NCBI GenBank assembly: GCA_948567375.1
Contig: OX419755.1
Coordinates: forward strand, 13,397,001 to 13,461,000
DNA: 64,000 nt
From: Lunularia cruciata
Lineage: Eukaryota; Streptophyta; Marchantiopsida; Lunulariales; Lunulariaceae
Reading direction: 5' to 3'
Positions within the stretch are counted from its first letter, which is position 1; the number at the start of each line of letters is the position of its first letter. The translations under genes were made by a program, and so were the position numbers. Shown here in pieces: positions 33,401-45,660 of this stretch. The notes under the pieces are model-generated. The model did not search any database, was not told the origin of the DNA, and was given only the letters and a program-made list of their open reading frames with translations.

Positions 33401-35199
33401 TCCTACAACAAGAGTGGCATGACAAATGGCATCCAATTGCATATTTCTCTTGAAAGTTATTACTAGCAAAGTGCAACTATCACACCACAAAACAAAAAGA
33501 GTTGGCCATTGTCCTTGCAACCAAGCATTGGAAGCACTATTTGGGTGAGAAGGCATTTGTAACAGAGATAGATCACAAACCTCTAGTCTACCTAGAGACG
33601 TAGAAAGATCTATCTCATTGCCAGATTCGATGGGCAGAGTGGTGACAATGGTTCAACATGACAATCATCTACATGGAAGGCATAAGCAACTTGTAGATGC
33701 ATTCATTTGCATGCCGATGGCAAACAATCTGGTGGTAGAGGTTAAGATTAACCTTGAATTCTGGCTGCTACAAAAATTGATCCACAAATTGTAGGAGTGC
33801 AATCATCCAAAGGCGTCACGAGCACCCAAGGACTCACCTTTTGTGATGGTAAATATGGATCCCAAATGTCCTAGAATTATGTACTACCATTCTCACAAAA
33901 TGTCATGATTCTACCATTGTAGGTCATGTCAGAGTAGACAAGACCTTGGATGCAGCCCAGCGCCATACTATTGGCCCCAAATGAGCAACAATGTGATGGA
34001 ATATGTGCATAGCTACCTAGTCTATTAACAGAACAAAGCTTCTAATCAAGCTCTTGTAGGGCTCTTTCAACCTTTTCCCACTCCTACACAACATTGGGAA
34101 CAAGTGAGTATGGATCTCGTTTGTGAATTACCCAAGACCACCTCAGGGTTTGACACCATCATGGTCTTTGTGGACCGGCTCAGCAAGATGATTCATGTAT
34201 GCCCTACCACCAAGGATGTGATTGCTCCACAACTAGCTCAGTTATACTTAGATGTAGTCTTCTCTTACCATTGGCTTGTCTTGAGTACTCATCACCGATA
34301 GAGGCTCTCAATTCACCAATTTGTTTTGGCAAACACTCTTTGGTTTTCGTCAAAACCAAGTTGGCAATGTCCACAACTTACCACCCATAGATAGATGGAC
34401 AAATAGAGTGGGCTAATTGCACTATTGAAGACATGTTGCGCGACTTCACCTTAGATGAGCAAGAGAGGTGGGACACCTACTCCCGTTGGTAGAATTTGCT
34501 TACAATAATTCAATGAATGCATCCACTTGTGTCACTACATTCTTCCTCATGTATGGCAAGCATCCTCTCACACCTTCTAGCTTGATGAAGGGCCATCCGG
34601 TGGCTACCAAGGTTGACGCAGTCAACACATTTGTTTCTAGAATCCAACAGGGTGTGGAGAGCGCCAAGCATAGATGTAGACTGCACAAAATTGATAGAAA
34701 TAGTATGCAAATGCACACCATAGGCACATGGAGTTCAATGTTGGGGATCAAGTGTGGTTATCTACAACCAACCTCACATTAGTTGGCCCTCATAAGCTTA
34801 GACCTTGTTTTATTGGGCCTTTTTCCATTCTTTGTTGAGTCGACATTGTGGCATATCACCTCAAGCTACCACCACACATGAAAATCCATCCAATGTTCCA
34901 TGTTTCCCTACTATGCAACTATGCTCCCTGATCAGGCCATTGTCATTTCATACAAGACATTTGACCTTGTCCGACACTCATCGTTGGCATGGAGGAATAT
35001 GAAGTCGAACGTATCCTCCAAAAATGCATCCATGGCACTCACCATCCATGGGTAGAATATTTTGTACAATGGAAAGGTTACCCCTTATATAAGGCAACCT
35101 GGGAGCCCGCTGCCAATTTGACACATGCACCAATGTTGGTGCAAGCTTTTGAGCAATAGCTTCAGAACGAGGATGTTGCATCTTAAAAGGAGGGAGGTT

Positions 35200-35941
35200 T
35201 GTAATACCAATAGCTAGACATATGATGTAGATGTGAAATTTGGTTTGGTAACATATGGAATGATGTTATACATGATGGGAAAAAAAGATTAGATAGAAGT
35301 ATCACCAAAAGAGTACTTCTACTAATAGGGTAGAACTCGAAATAGACTTGAAAACCTTAGAATCAATAGCTAGACATAATGATCTTGAGGTGAGAATTGG
35401 TTTGGTAACAACTAGAAGGATGTTACACATGATGGACAAAATAGATTACAAATAAGTATCACCAAAAGGGGACTTCTATTAATAGAGTAGAAATCGAAAT
35501 ATGCCTAAAATCTTTGAAGGTAATTTTGGAAACCTAAACGGATGAATTAGGCCTTGAAAATGTGCAAATTCCCCCCTAATGGATGATATGTTTGCCTTCC
35601 TTCCTCCTTTGGTTTGTCTCATTGAGAGCTTTCCAATGGTATCTCATCCACATGATTGAGATTCATATAAGAAGATTCCCTAAAAGATTCCCTTTGGTCA
35701 AAACCTGTTTGACCAACCAGATAGGATCAAGATCAACATGTCACCCATCCAAGTAGGTAATCCAAGGGTGGAGCTTGTTGACATGTCACCGATCTATGTA
35801 TCTAATCTTATGGTGGAGTTTCCTTGGAGGAGATCCTCTTTGAATATAATAATGAGAAGATGCTCCTTTGGGGCATGGGAGTTTGAGCGTAAAACTTGTA
35901 TTTTTGCTTTTGTGTTTCTCTGCTATCCTTGGAACATTACA
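35200..35941 (+). repeat. P2 3' LTR
   Basis: 742 bp, directly after a polypurine tract, ending ttggaacattaca. It shows the same two-part internal repeat (near 35200-35360 and 35371-35530). Confidence 0.92.
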
Positions 35942-37932
35942 ACTACCAAGCAAGAGGAAGCATTCTAGAAGTTGAAACATATGGTGTCTTCAAGACACAT
36001 TCTTCAACCATATGATCCTCAACTACCTTGTGTGATTGATTTTGATGCTTCAAACTTTGCCATTGGAACTATATTGCAACAAATTTTTTTTGATGGATTA
36101 CATCCCATTACCTTTGTGTCTTGCCAACTGAACACCACAAAAATAAATTATTCTGCTCAAGATCAAGAACAACTAGCAATGGTATATGCCAACAAGGTAT
36201 GGATGCATTATCTACTGGAGAAACAACTGGTCATGCAACTTGACCACAAACCATTGTTGTAGGCAATACACTTGGAGCACATGAAGAGTACATAGATAGA
36301 TAGGAGGAACAACTACAATTGTTTGACTTCAAACTTGAGTACAAACCTGGTTGGTTCCATGTCATCCCCGATGTCCTATCACAACAACTTGATTGAAGTC
36401 TTCCTCCTCTCATCACAGTGACAATTAAAATGAGGTCAATTGACTCAAAAGCCCAACTCAAGCTTAGGACATCTTTACAACAAGATCCCTTCTTTCATAT
36501 GGTACAAGATTGTCTTGTAGTGGGTGATAATGAGTACAACACCTTCTTGTTCAAGGAAGACCTTCTATTTTGTGAGAAATGGATCTATGTTCCAACCAAG
36601 GGTGATCTTTGACTTGTGCACCTTCAAAAAGCTCATGACTTACCAATTGTTGGTCACATGGATGTTGATAAGACCTTGGGTACCCTCCAATGCCAATGTT
36701 GGTGGCCCAAAATGGCACGAGATGTTTGAGAGTTTGTGTGATCTTGTGAGAATTTCAAGTGCAACAAGGTGAGCAACCAGAAACCGAGTGGACTCCTTCA
36801 ACCACTCCCCATTCCATCTACTCAATGGGAACATGTGAGCTTAGATCTCGTTACCTCCTTCCCCAAGATGAAGCAAGGCCACACAACAATTGTGGTGTTT
36901 GTGGTTAAGCTTAGCAAGCAAATCCATTTGGTACTATCCATTTGGTACTAACCTTTGATATCGTGGATGCTCCAACATTGGCAGAGATCTACTTTGACAA
37001 TGTCTTCAAGCATCATGGGATACCCTATGTACTCATCTTTGATTGTGACCCTTGATTCACTAGAAACTTTTGGCAAGCACTCTTTGAGATACTCGGCACC
37101 AGGCTTGCTTTGACCATGGCCTATCCTCAAACTGATGGAGAAATCAAACGTGCCAATCGCACCTTGGAGGATATGCTTTGTGCCTTTGTCAATGTTCACC
37201 ATACCAACTAGGATGAATGTCTTGCAGCTATTGAGTTTGCATACAATAATTCCAAACAGACAAGCATTGGCTTCTCTCTTTTCTTCTTGAATTTTGGACA
37301 AAACCAACTTGTTCCAGCTTCCCTTCTTGCTCCTCCTCCATCTCATGTTCCTCACACTTCACCTTCTTGACCACCATATCTCAATCCCTCCAACAAGCTA
37401 AATCTCATCTCCTTGTTGCTCAAAATTGTCAAAAACAATATGCATATCACCATTATTGTGATCTCACCTTCCAAGTCAGTAATAAGGTTATGCTCTTCTC
37501 TAGTAACCTTCCCCTCCTACTTGATACTCAAGTCCGTAAACTTATCCCAAATTAGATAGGACCTTTTGACGTCACCCAAATCATTTCTTGTTGCTTATTG
37601 ATTTGCCTTGCCTTTGCATATGCAAATCCCCATGTCTTCCATATTTCCAAGTTAAAATCCGAATCCATCTTCTTTTCCTCTTGTATCCAGCCTCCTCTTC
37701 CTCCAATGCCTATCAATAATCATGAGGAGTATGAAGTTGATTGTATCCTTGCATGTTGATATATTCAACATGGCTACCAATAACACACTGAATACAAGGT
37801 CCTTTGGAAAGGGTATCCCCTTCATGATGCCACTTGGGAGCCTCTTTCTCATCTCCAAAATGCACAAATAATTATCCAAGAGTTTGAAGCTTCCATGGTG
37901 ATGAGGACATCACCAACTAGCGATGGGGAATA

Positions 37933-38343
37933 TGTAACAATATGGAGCTTAATGATGAGTTAGTCAAGACTAACAAAGTAGTGAATAGACCTAAAATATT
38001 CTAAAAGTATCTTGAAAGCTTCTTGGGAAGCTTCTTGGCTAGCTTTGCTTGCACCCCAAGTAGGTAGCTTCTAGAAGAAAGCTTCTTGGGAAGCTTCTAA
38101 CTAGCTTAGCTTGCATGCCAAGTAGATCACTTCTAGAAGGAAGTTTCTTGAGAAGCTTCTTGGTTAACTTGGCTTGCATTCCAAGAAAGTGGCTTGAGGG
38201 AGCTTCTTGACAAGCCTCTCAAGAGCCTTGTTTTCTCCCTATAAATACCAGAGCCTAAGCTCTACTAGGCATCCAGAGTTTCCCTACATTCCCAATGTGA
38301 TCTTTCATTCTCCTCTTTCTCTCCTTGGTCTTGGTCTTTTACA
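37933..38343 (+). repeat. P1 3' LTR
   Basis: tgtaacaatatggagc to cttttaca, 411 bp, following the purine-rich cgatggggaa. Same palindromic aagcttc words as the 5' LTR. Confidence 0.9.
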
Positions 38344-38872
38344 CCAAGAGAATCTATCTCTATTCATCTTGAAGATTTATAATTTCACAATATGTTTACA
38401 ATCAAACACAAAATTATCCATGCACCCAAAAGATACTTCTTAAAATGCCTTGGGCTTTGGAAATTTTATTTGCTTTTCTCTTTCTCAAAATGGTACTCTC
38501 TCTACCTGCTCTTGTTGATTGTCTTTTTCTTTTAACAATCAAATAAGGTGCTTGATTTGTTATTGCATAACAATGATAACTTGGACATCACTACCATGGT
38601 TACTACCCTATCAAACTATGAGCAAATATCTAAGTTAACATGTAGATGCAACACATCCACCATTCTTTGTAAGTTACAATTAGAATATCTATGGTTCATT
38701 AGACAAGATGATTCTATTTAGAAATTCTACCCCAAGTGTGGAACTTGATGAACTACATGAAATGATGTGTGGGTAGTACATGGAAATAGAAATCCTAATG
38801 GTTGGAAGAAAAGATTTGGTGGTCTATAAATTCCATCCATACCATTCTTACTCTAATACCAATGTAAAAGAT

Positions 38873-39216
38873 CAAGAAGACAAATAGTAGAATGAAAGAC
38901 CGGAGTGCAAAATCACATTAAGAATCTCATATGAAGGAGACTCTGAATGTCCAGTATTAGTTTGGGCTATGGTATTCATAGTTAATATACAAAGCTCTTG
39001 GAAAGCTCCTAGGGAAGCTGTCAAGGCAAGAAGCCGTCTTGTTGGCGTGCAAGCTAAGCTAGCAAAGAAGCTTCATGAGAAGTTATCTACTTAAAATACA
39101 TGTTACTCAATACTTAGAAGGTACCAAGAAGTTACCATGATGCCTCTTGAACATGTTTTATTGTTTGTCTAATTTTTCCTATTTGCTAACTCATCTACTA
39201 ATTCCATATTGTCATA
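38873..39216 (-). repeat. M1 5' LTR
   Basis: Left tip tgtaaaagatcaag, right tip tgtcata. The adjoining primer-binding site on the minus strand is attggtattagag. Confidence 0.8.
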
Positions 39217-40049
39217 CTATCAATGTTTGGGAGATGACACGGGGCAAAGTTGTGCATATGATCCTTCCAAAAAACACTATCATATCCTTCCAATACGAAG
39301 ATTCCAAAAGGCAAAACCTCATGTACTCTCAAGCTAGTGTGGCTTGTAGTCACATCATTGTTGTTGGTGTAGTTTGTTGTAGATACACATACTCACTTGG
39401 ATAAAATTTACAAATCAAGGGTTATAACCTCCTCCTCAAATAGTAACATAGTGTAAGGTATCCTTATGTTGAGCAATCACTAAGTTCCCAAAGGCCATCA
39501 ACATCATTCTTTGAAAGGTCTTTGCTCATTGAGAACATATGCTCACTCATACAACTAGATCATCTAAGTCCAAAACCAAAATAACATATTCTACCATATT
39601 GAGCTCAACATGCTCAACCAAACCAAAGACCTCCACCAAAGTCAATGAGATAACCCACAATAATGTAGTATCATGTACTTTGTGTCATAACTCCTTGTCT
39701 AATATCCCGTACTAAATTGAACTACTTGGGCCTTAGTAACTCCCCTAAGTTAAACTGATCAACCATCTCATGCACGTGGATGCTTCACATAAGCTCTCTC
39801 CAACCTTCAACTAGAACTCCTACAAGCTCTTCAGCTTGTTAAACCAAAATTTGTTGTAGTTCTACCTCAAGCACTAGAAGAACTCTACCATGGAGTTAAA
39901 CCCCGATACTACATCACCTCTTATAATGGTACCTCCACTCATAATAGCACCATGTCCAACTAGTGCATCTCCACTAGATACACCAATGCTACAAGAGTTG
40001 AAACTTGTGGGTACTTCTTGTCTACCTTTAGAAATTGCACTTGAAGTGA
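39217..40049. other. DNA between M1 and M2, no gene seen
   Basis: AT-rich sequence with scattered short frames. It may be a fragment of another retroelement, but no domain was recognised. Confidence 0.35.
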
Positions 40050-43000
40050 TGGATCTAAATTGATCTAAATTGAGAGAGAAATAAGAGGATAGAAGCTCAC
40101 ATTGGGACACTTGAATGACAGAAAACTCCAAATGCCTAACATGAGCTTAGGCTTTGGTATTTATAAGGAACATACAAGGCTTTTGAGAAGCTTCTCAAGG
40201 CGCTTCCTCAAACCACCTTCTTGGAGTGTAAGCCAAGTTAACCAGGAAGCTTCTCAAGAAGCTTCCTTCTAGAAGTTGCCTACTTGGCATGCAAGCTAAG
40301 CTAGTTGGAAGCTTCTCAAGAAGCTTCTTTCTAGAAGCTACCTACTTGTGGTGCAAGCTAAGCTAGTCAAAAAGCTTCCCAAGAAGCTTCCTAGATACTT
40401 CTAGAATATTCTAGGCTATTTTGGTCCATTCACTACTTTGTTGGTCTTGACTAATTCATCGATAAGCTCCATATTGTTACATATTCTCCCACCGCTAGTT
40501 GGTGATGTCCTTGTCACCATGGAAGCTTCAAAATCCTAGAGAGCCATTTGTGCATTTTGGTGATGAGAAAGAGGGTCCCAAATAGCATCATGAAAGGGAT
40601 ACTCTTTCGAAGGGACCTTGTACTCAGTGTGTTATTGACAGCCATGTTGAATATGCCAACTTGCAAGGATATGCTCAACTTCATACTCTTCATGATCATT
40701 GATATGGATGGGAGGAGGAGGAGGTTGGATACAAGAGGAAAAAGAAGATAGATTTGGAACAAACGGTTCAACTTGGAAACATGGAAGACAAGGTGGATTT
40801 GCATATGCGGAGACAAGGCAAGTTGATAAGCAACAAAAGAAATGATTTGGGTGACATCAAAGGGTCCTATCCAATTTGGGGTAAGTTTACGGACTTGAGT
40901 ATCAAGTGGGAGGGGTAGGAGGGTAGGTTACTAGACGAGAGTATGACTTTATCACCAACTTGAGAGGTGAGATCACGATGCTGGTGGTCTGCATATTGTT
41001 TCTAGCAATTTTGAGCAATAAGAAGATGAGAAATGGCATGTTGGAGAGATTGTGAGATGGTGGTCAAGAAGGTAGAAGTATGAGAGACATGAGATGGAGG
41101 AGGAGCAAGAAGAGATTCCAAAACAAGTGGATCTTGGCCAAAATTGAGGAAGAAAAGAGAGAATCTAGTGCTTGCTTGTTTCAAACTATTGTATGCAAAC
41201 TCCTCAACTGCAAGACATTTTATCCCAATTGGTATTATGTACATTGACAAAGGTACAAAGCATATCCTCTAGGGTGCAATTTGCATGCTCAATTTGTCCA
41301 TTAGTTTGAGGATGGTAGGCCGTGGACAAAACAAGCTTGGTGTCAAGTATCTGAAAGAGTGCTTGCTAAAATTTGCCAGTGAATTGCGGATCATGGTTGG
41401 AGATGAGTACACGGGGCATCTCATGATGCTTGAAGATAGTGGTGAAGTAGATTTTCATTAATGTTGGAGTATCCATGGTATCAAAGGTTGGTGGCAAACG
41501 GATTTGCTTACTAAGCTTATCCACAAACACTACTATTGCTATGTGATCTTGCTTTGTCTTTGGCAAAGATGTAATGAGATCCAAGCTCACATATTCCCAT
41601 TGAATAGAGGGAATGGGAAGTGGTTGAAGGAGTCCACACGGTTTTTGGTTGCTAGCTTTGTTACATTGGCAACTCTCACAAGATTGAACAAACTCATGAA
41701 CATCTTGTGCTATGTTGTGCCACCACCATTAGCATTAGAGGGTACCCAAAAGTCTTGTCCACACCCATGTGACCAGTGATGGGTAATTCATGGGCTTCTT
41801 GGAGATGCACAAGTTAGAGGTCACCCTTGGCTGGAAAATACATCCTGTCCTCATGGAATAGAAGGTCTTCTTTGAAGGATAAAATTTTGTACTCCTTGTT
41901 GTATGTTGCAAGATGACATGTACCATCTGAAAGAAAGGATCTTGTTGTAGGCTATCTTAAACTCGATTTGAACTTTAGAGTCAATTGGTACCATTGTTAT
42001 TGCTGCCATGATGAGAGGAAGAGACTTCAAATCATGTCGTCATGATAAGACACAGAACCGACCTGGTTTGTACTCTAGTTTGATGTCAAACAACTATAGT
42101 TATTCTTCCTATTGATGATATTGACTCTTCATGTGTTCCAAGTGTAATGTGTGCAACAATGGTTTGTGATTAGTTTGCATGATCACATGTTTCCCCAAGA
42201 GATAATGCCTCCATACCTTAGTGGTATATACTATTGCTAGTAGTTCTTGATCTTGAGTGAAGTAATTCCTTTAAGCTATATTGAGTTGGCAAGACACAAA
42301 GGCAATGGGATGTAATCCATATGGGAATTCTTGCTGTAATACGGCTCCAACTGCAAAGTTAGAAGCATCAAAATCAATCACACAAGGTAGTTGAGGATCA
42401 TATGGTTGAAGTATGGGTCTTGAAGACACCATATGTTTTAGTAGACATTCAATGATGCAATGTTCAATTTGGCAACAATAGAAACAACCACTATTTTGTT
42501 ATAATTTTTCTCTATCTATGGTTGCCAAGTGGTCTTTGTTGAATTGCATCAATCTCCATTGCTGTCGGCTCCTCCATCCATGTGTGGTGTATTGGTAGGT
42601 TTTGTGGGGGTCGAGGTCGAGGCCAAGGCCAAGTTGTTGTGACCAAGGAATCAAAGCATTTGGCCAACCGCATGGCTTTCTCCAAGTCTTGTGGCTCTTG
42701 CATAGTTAACTCTAATTTAGTTCGTGACTTCAAGCTCCTCACAATTTGATCCAAAGCTTCACCTTCTAGTATATTGGGAATTTGCATGATGGTGTTCTGG
42801 AATTAAGTGATATAACTTCTTACAAAACCAATCTATTTCAACTCTGCCAACCTATCTCGTGTAGCTCATGTGGCATTTATGGCTTGGAAACAATCAATTA
42901 CTGCACTCTTGAATTTTGCCCACATTAAGATTAGTATAACAATTTTCTATTTAGCTTGCTCCACTCAAAATTGCCACCATAGCTTTGCTACTCCATCCAA

Positions 43001-43872
43001 TTGATTGGAAGCCAAGAGAATCTATTTCCATTCATCTTGAAGATTAGTAGCTTCAAAATAATGTTTGCAATCAAACATAAAATTCTCCATTGCACCTAGA
43101 GGATTCTTGCCTTCAATTACCTTGGATTTTGGGAATTGGATTCAATCTTCTCCTTCTAGAACTAGTGCTCTCTCTACGTGCTCTTGTCGTTGACGGTCTC
43201 GTTCATCCAACAATCAAGTAAGGTGCTCAATTTGTTAATGCATAACAATGATAACTTTGGGTATTGCCGCCATGGTTACTACTCTTTCACATTACCCCCA
43301 ATCTATCTAATTGATTAACATGTAGATGCAACATGTCCATCATTCTCCATAAGTTACAATTGAAAGTATCAAAGGTTCCTCAAACAAGGTGATGAACTGC
43401 GTGAAATGATGCTTGGGTAGTATTTGGACACAAAAGTCCCAATGGTTTGGCGGAAATATATTTGGTGGTCTATAAATTCTATCCATCCCATTCCTACTTT
43501 GATACCAATGTAAAAGATCAAAATCAAGGAGAGAAATAGGAGAATGGAAGCACACCTTGGGACATTTGAATGAAGGAAAACTCCAAATGAATAGCATGAG
43601 CTTAGGCTTTGGTATTTACTGGGAGCATACAATGCTTTTGAGAAGATTCTCAAGAAGCTTCCTCAAGCTGCCTTCTTGGAGTGCAAGCCAAGTTAATCGG
43701 GAAATTTCTCAAGAAACTTCCTCCTAAAAGCCGCCTACTTGGCATGCAAGCTAAGCTAGTTGAAAGCTTCCCAAGAAGCTTCTTTCTAGAAACTACCAAC
43801 TTGTGGTGCAAGCTAAGCTAGTCTAGGAGCTTCCCAAGAAACTTCCTAGATACTTCTAAAATATTCTAGATT
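40050..43872 (-). mobile_element. M2: internally deleted chromovirus, minus strand
   Basis: Same family as P1 and M1. The 3' LTR runs from about 40060 to 40481 (ends ccatattgttaca). The 5' LTR begins at 43509 and is cut off at 43872. Reading the minus strand: primer site (next to 43508), gag (42500-43200, LEKAMRLAKCFDSLVTTTW), zinc knuckle CFYCCQIEHCIIEC, then within a few codons LLKHMVSSRPILQPYDPQLP, which is RNase H. Protease and RT are therefore missing, lost in one deletion near 42440. Integrase (LISNHDPQFTGKF, about 41366-41590) and a chromodomain (40514-40750) follow. At its right end the LTR joins relic C of the HNL unit in the middle of the LTR text (ttctagatt|atggtgcg). Confidence 0.82.
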
Positions 43873-45660
43873 ATGGTGCGCATCTCGGCACAGTTAACAT
43901 TAGATCGCACAACTTTGCTGCAAACACATTCAGATTACTGTTTATCTCGAAAGACATAAGTGCTCAACCATGAGATTTCAAGCTACCATGCTTCACATAC
44001 CAACCTGAAGGTGAAAATCGCTCCATTATGCCAAAATTATGTTATTCCGAGGAGACTCAACTACAGGTCACCATGTACAACTACATAGAGTATCCAGAGT
44101 TTCCACTTTTAGTTAATATGTCCGTCAGGTTATGGATTCTACAGCAATGCAATGATCTATCGTCTACGTCTACAATGATCTATCGTCTACGTCTACAGTG
44201 TTTAAGAACCATATAGCACATAAACATATTCATGATTGTCACTAGCGAGTCTCTTGAGAACTGCATCTCAAAGGTTTCTTAGTGTTCTATCGATCCCAGG
44301 AACGACGATTGATAACGTTGTAGTTTAGAAGAAAGATTGTGCGAGTTTATGGCCCATCCTGGTAAGACTTATCAACTTCTATTCATTATATAGATTTTCC
44401 AAAAAACTTCGAAGGATATTTTCCAAAAAAATTCGCTAAATATTCACTTATAGTATCTTCATACCCGAGAAGCATTAGATTAAATGTCTGCAGTCGGAAC
44501 TCGTTTCATTGGACGGTAGGCAAAGTGTGATCCCTAGTTGTTCCAGTTTGGCTTTTTCTCTTAAACTTAGAGGAGGCGGTGCAACTTTGAGCAGTATACT
44601 TCCAGATCGGTGAAGTACTTTTACAAATGGACTCGGCAATTACGGCAGATGGGGACCCCGAAACAACTTGAGTCGCCACAACATGGCAAGTTTCCTGACT
44701 GCAAAATGGCCGGAACTTCATCACACCAAATTAACTATTACAAGACTTGAAAAAATTTGATCGATCGCTGTTCCAAGTTGGCCGAATGATTCCGGCATTT
44801 ACTGCAGAGTTCCAGGCACTGAGATAAATCCAGCTGCTCCAAGTTGGCTAAGTTTCCAAAACTTCTGGGAAGGGCCTGCACAAAAATCCATTTTCAACTG
44901 CTTCAGGCTAAGAAGTTGCCGAATGATTCCGGCATTGGCTGCAATTCCCAGCACCGAGATAAGTCCAGCTGTTCCAAGTTGGATAAGTTTCCAAAACAGC
45001 CGGGCAGGACTTGCAACTCTGAAGAGCTGTATATTTTCATTTCCTTCAGGCGAAGAAGTCCCCAGAATGATTCCGGCAAGTGACTTTAGATTCTCACAGC
45101 TATTCAACTTTAGCTGTTCCAAGTTGGCTAAGTTTCCATAACTGCTGGGAAGGGCGTGCAACCGTGAACAGCCAACTATTTTATTTTCAATTCCTTCAGG
45201 CGAAGAAGTCCCCAGAATGATTCCGGCAATGACTTTAGATTCTCACAGCTATTCAACTCTAGCTGTTCCAAGTTGGCTAAGTTTCCATAACTGCTGGGAA
45301 GGGCGTGCAACCGTGAACAGCCAACTATTTTATTTTCAATTCCTTCAGGCGAAGAAGTCCCTAGAATGATTCCGGCAATGACTTTAGATTCTCACAGCTA
45401 TTCAACTCTAGCTGTTCCAAGTTGGCTAAGTTTCCATAACTGCTGGGAAGGGCGTGCAACCGTGAACAGCCACCTATTTTCAATTCCTTCAGGCGAAGAG
45501 CCACCTATTTTCAATTCCTTCAGGCGAAGAAGTCCCCCGAATGATTCCGGCAATGACTCCAGTTTATAATGGTTCAGCTCTATTATCGTGATTCGTTTCC
45601 GAGGAAAACAAGACCCACGAAAACCATGCTGGACGCCGAGAAGAAATTGAACCATCCTTC
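43873..45660 (-). pseudogene. Relic C: decayed third copy of the HNL 3' region
   Basis: 43873-44360 aligns with 4842-5360 of copy A (gtgcgcatctcggcacagttaacatt and on to the atcgatcccaggaacgacg text). 44760-45655 is a decayed LRR array on the minus strand: frames at 45161-44799 and 45655-45398 read HALPSSYGNLANLEQLKL, YKLESLPESFGGLLRLKEL and similar. Units of 144-149 bp begin near 45193, 45342 and 45486, and a 31-bp duplication sits at 45486-45547. No NB-ARC or hydrolase part is present here. It is more diverged from A and B than they are from each other, so it is an older copy. Confidence 0.85.

Larger units (their letters stand above)
29334..35941 (+). mobile_element. P2: complete but decayed Ty3/gypsy chromovirus, plus strand
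   Basis: The innermost element of the nest, about 6.6 kb. LTRs are 29334-30076 and 35200-35941 (tgtaatacc to acatca/attaca). tggtatttgag just after the 5' LTR is a decayed initiator-Met primer site, and a purine tract (aaaaggagggagg, 35185-35197) touches the 3' LTR. Target duplication is actat (left) and actac (right). Order: leader; gag from about 30700; zinc-knuckle-like CYNCGRIGH near 31630; protease (VLIDPEA, DAILGMPWM, 31920-32150); RT ([17 protein letters not shown], 32600-32660, and IIIFLDDLLVYS, 32915-32950); RNase H (33170-33700); integrase (MDLVCELPKTTSGFDTIMVF, from 34107); chromodomain (YEVERIL...YFVQWKGYPLYKATWEP, 35000-35130). It sits in the RNase H region of P1, between codons for Trp-Thr and Thr-Lys. 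Many stops: not autonomous. Confidence 0.92.
26164..38343 (+). mobile_element. P1: Ty3/gypsy chromovirus, plus strand, split by P2
   Basis: P1 lies inside the gag of M1. Its own sequence is 26164-29333 plus 35942-38343, about 5.6 kb. LTRs are 26164-26552 and 37933-38343 (tgtaac...ttaca). A primer-binding-like ttggtatccaagc follows the 5' LTR. Order: gag (26860-27560); zinc knuckle CFYCCQVGHHIAEC near 27575-27620; protease with ILVDFGSLKN and DVILGLHWL (27810-28070); RT from 28400 with VVVFLDDILIYSK near 28980-29015; RNase H from 35942; integrase (36800-37300, QHF-like and LTMAYPQTDGE); chromodomain (EEYEVD...VLWKGYPLHDATWEPLSH, 37725-37870). Flanks are ctagg (left) and ccaag (right), a plausible decayed duplication; M2 shows the uninterrupted ccaag context at the same gag position (43010-43030). 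Stops such as F-TAG-W for FQW show decay. Confidence 0.9.
22711..39216 (-). mobile_element. M1: Ty3/gypsy chromovirus, minus strand, split by P1
   Basis: The outermost element of a three-level nest. Its own sequence is 22711-26163 plus 38344-39216. LTRs are at 22711-23082 (3') and 38873-39216 (5'), with outer tips tgtaaaag and tgttaca/tgtcata. Reading the minus strand from right to left gives the primer-binding site (attggtattagag next to 38872), the gag start, the P1 insertion, the rest of gag, a protease area (25090-25450), RT with MKDAYPLLDDLLDQLNG (about 24600-24680), integrase with LISNHDPQFSGKFWQAL (23731-24330) and a chromodomain with KVLWKGYILHDAT (23082-23330). RNase H was not found and may be deleted. 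Stops and shifts throughout mean it is dead. The five-base flanks do not match well, so a target-site duplication is not shown. Confidence 0.8.
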
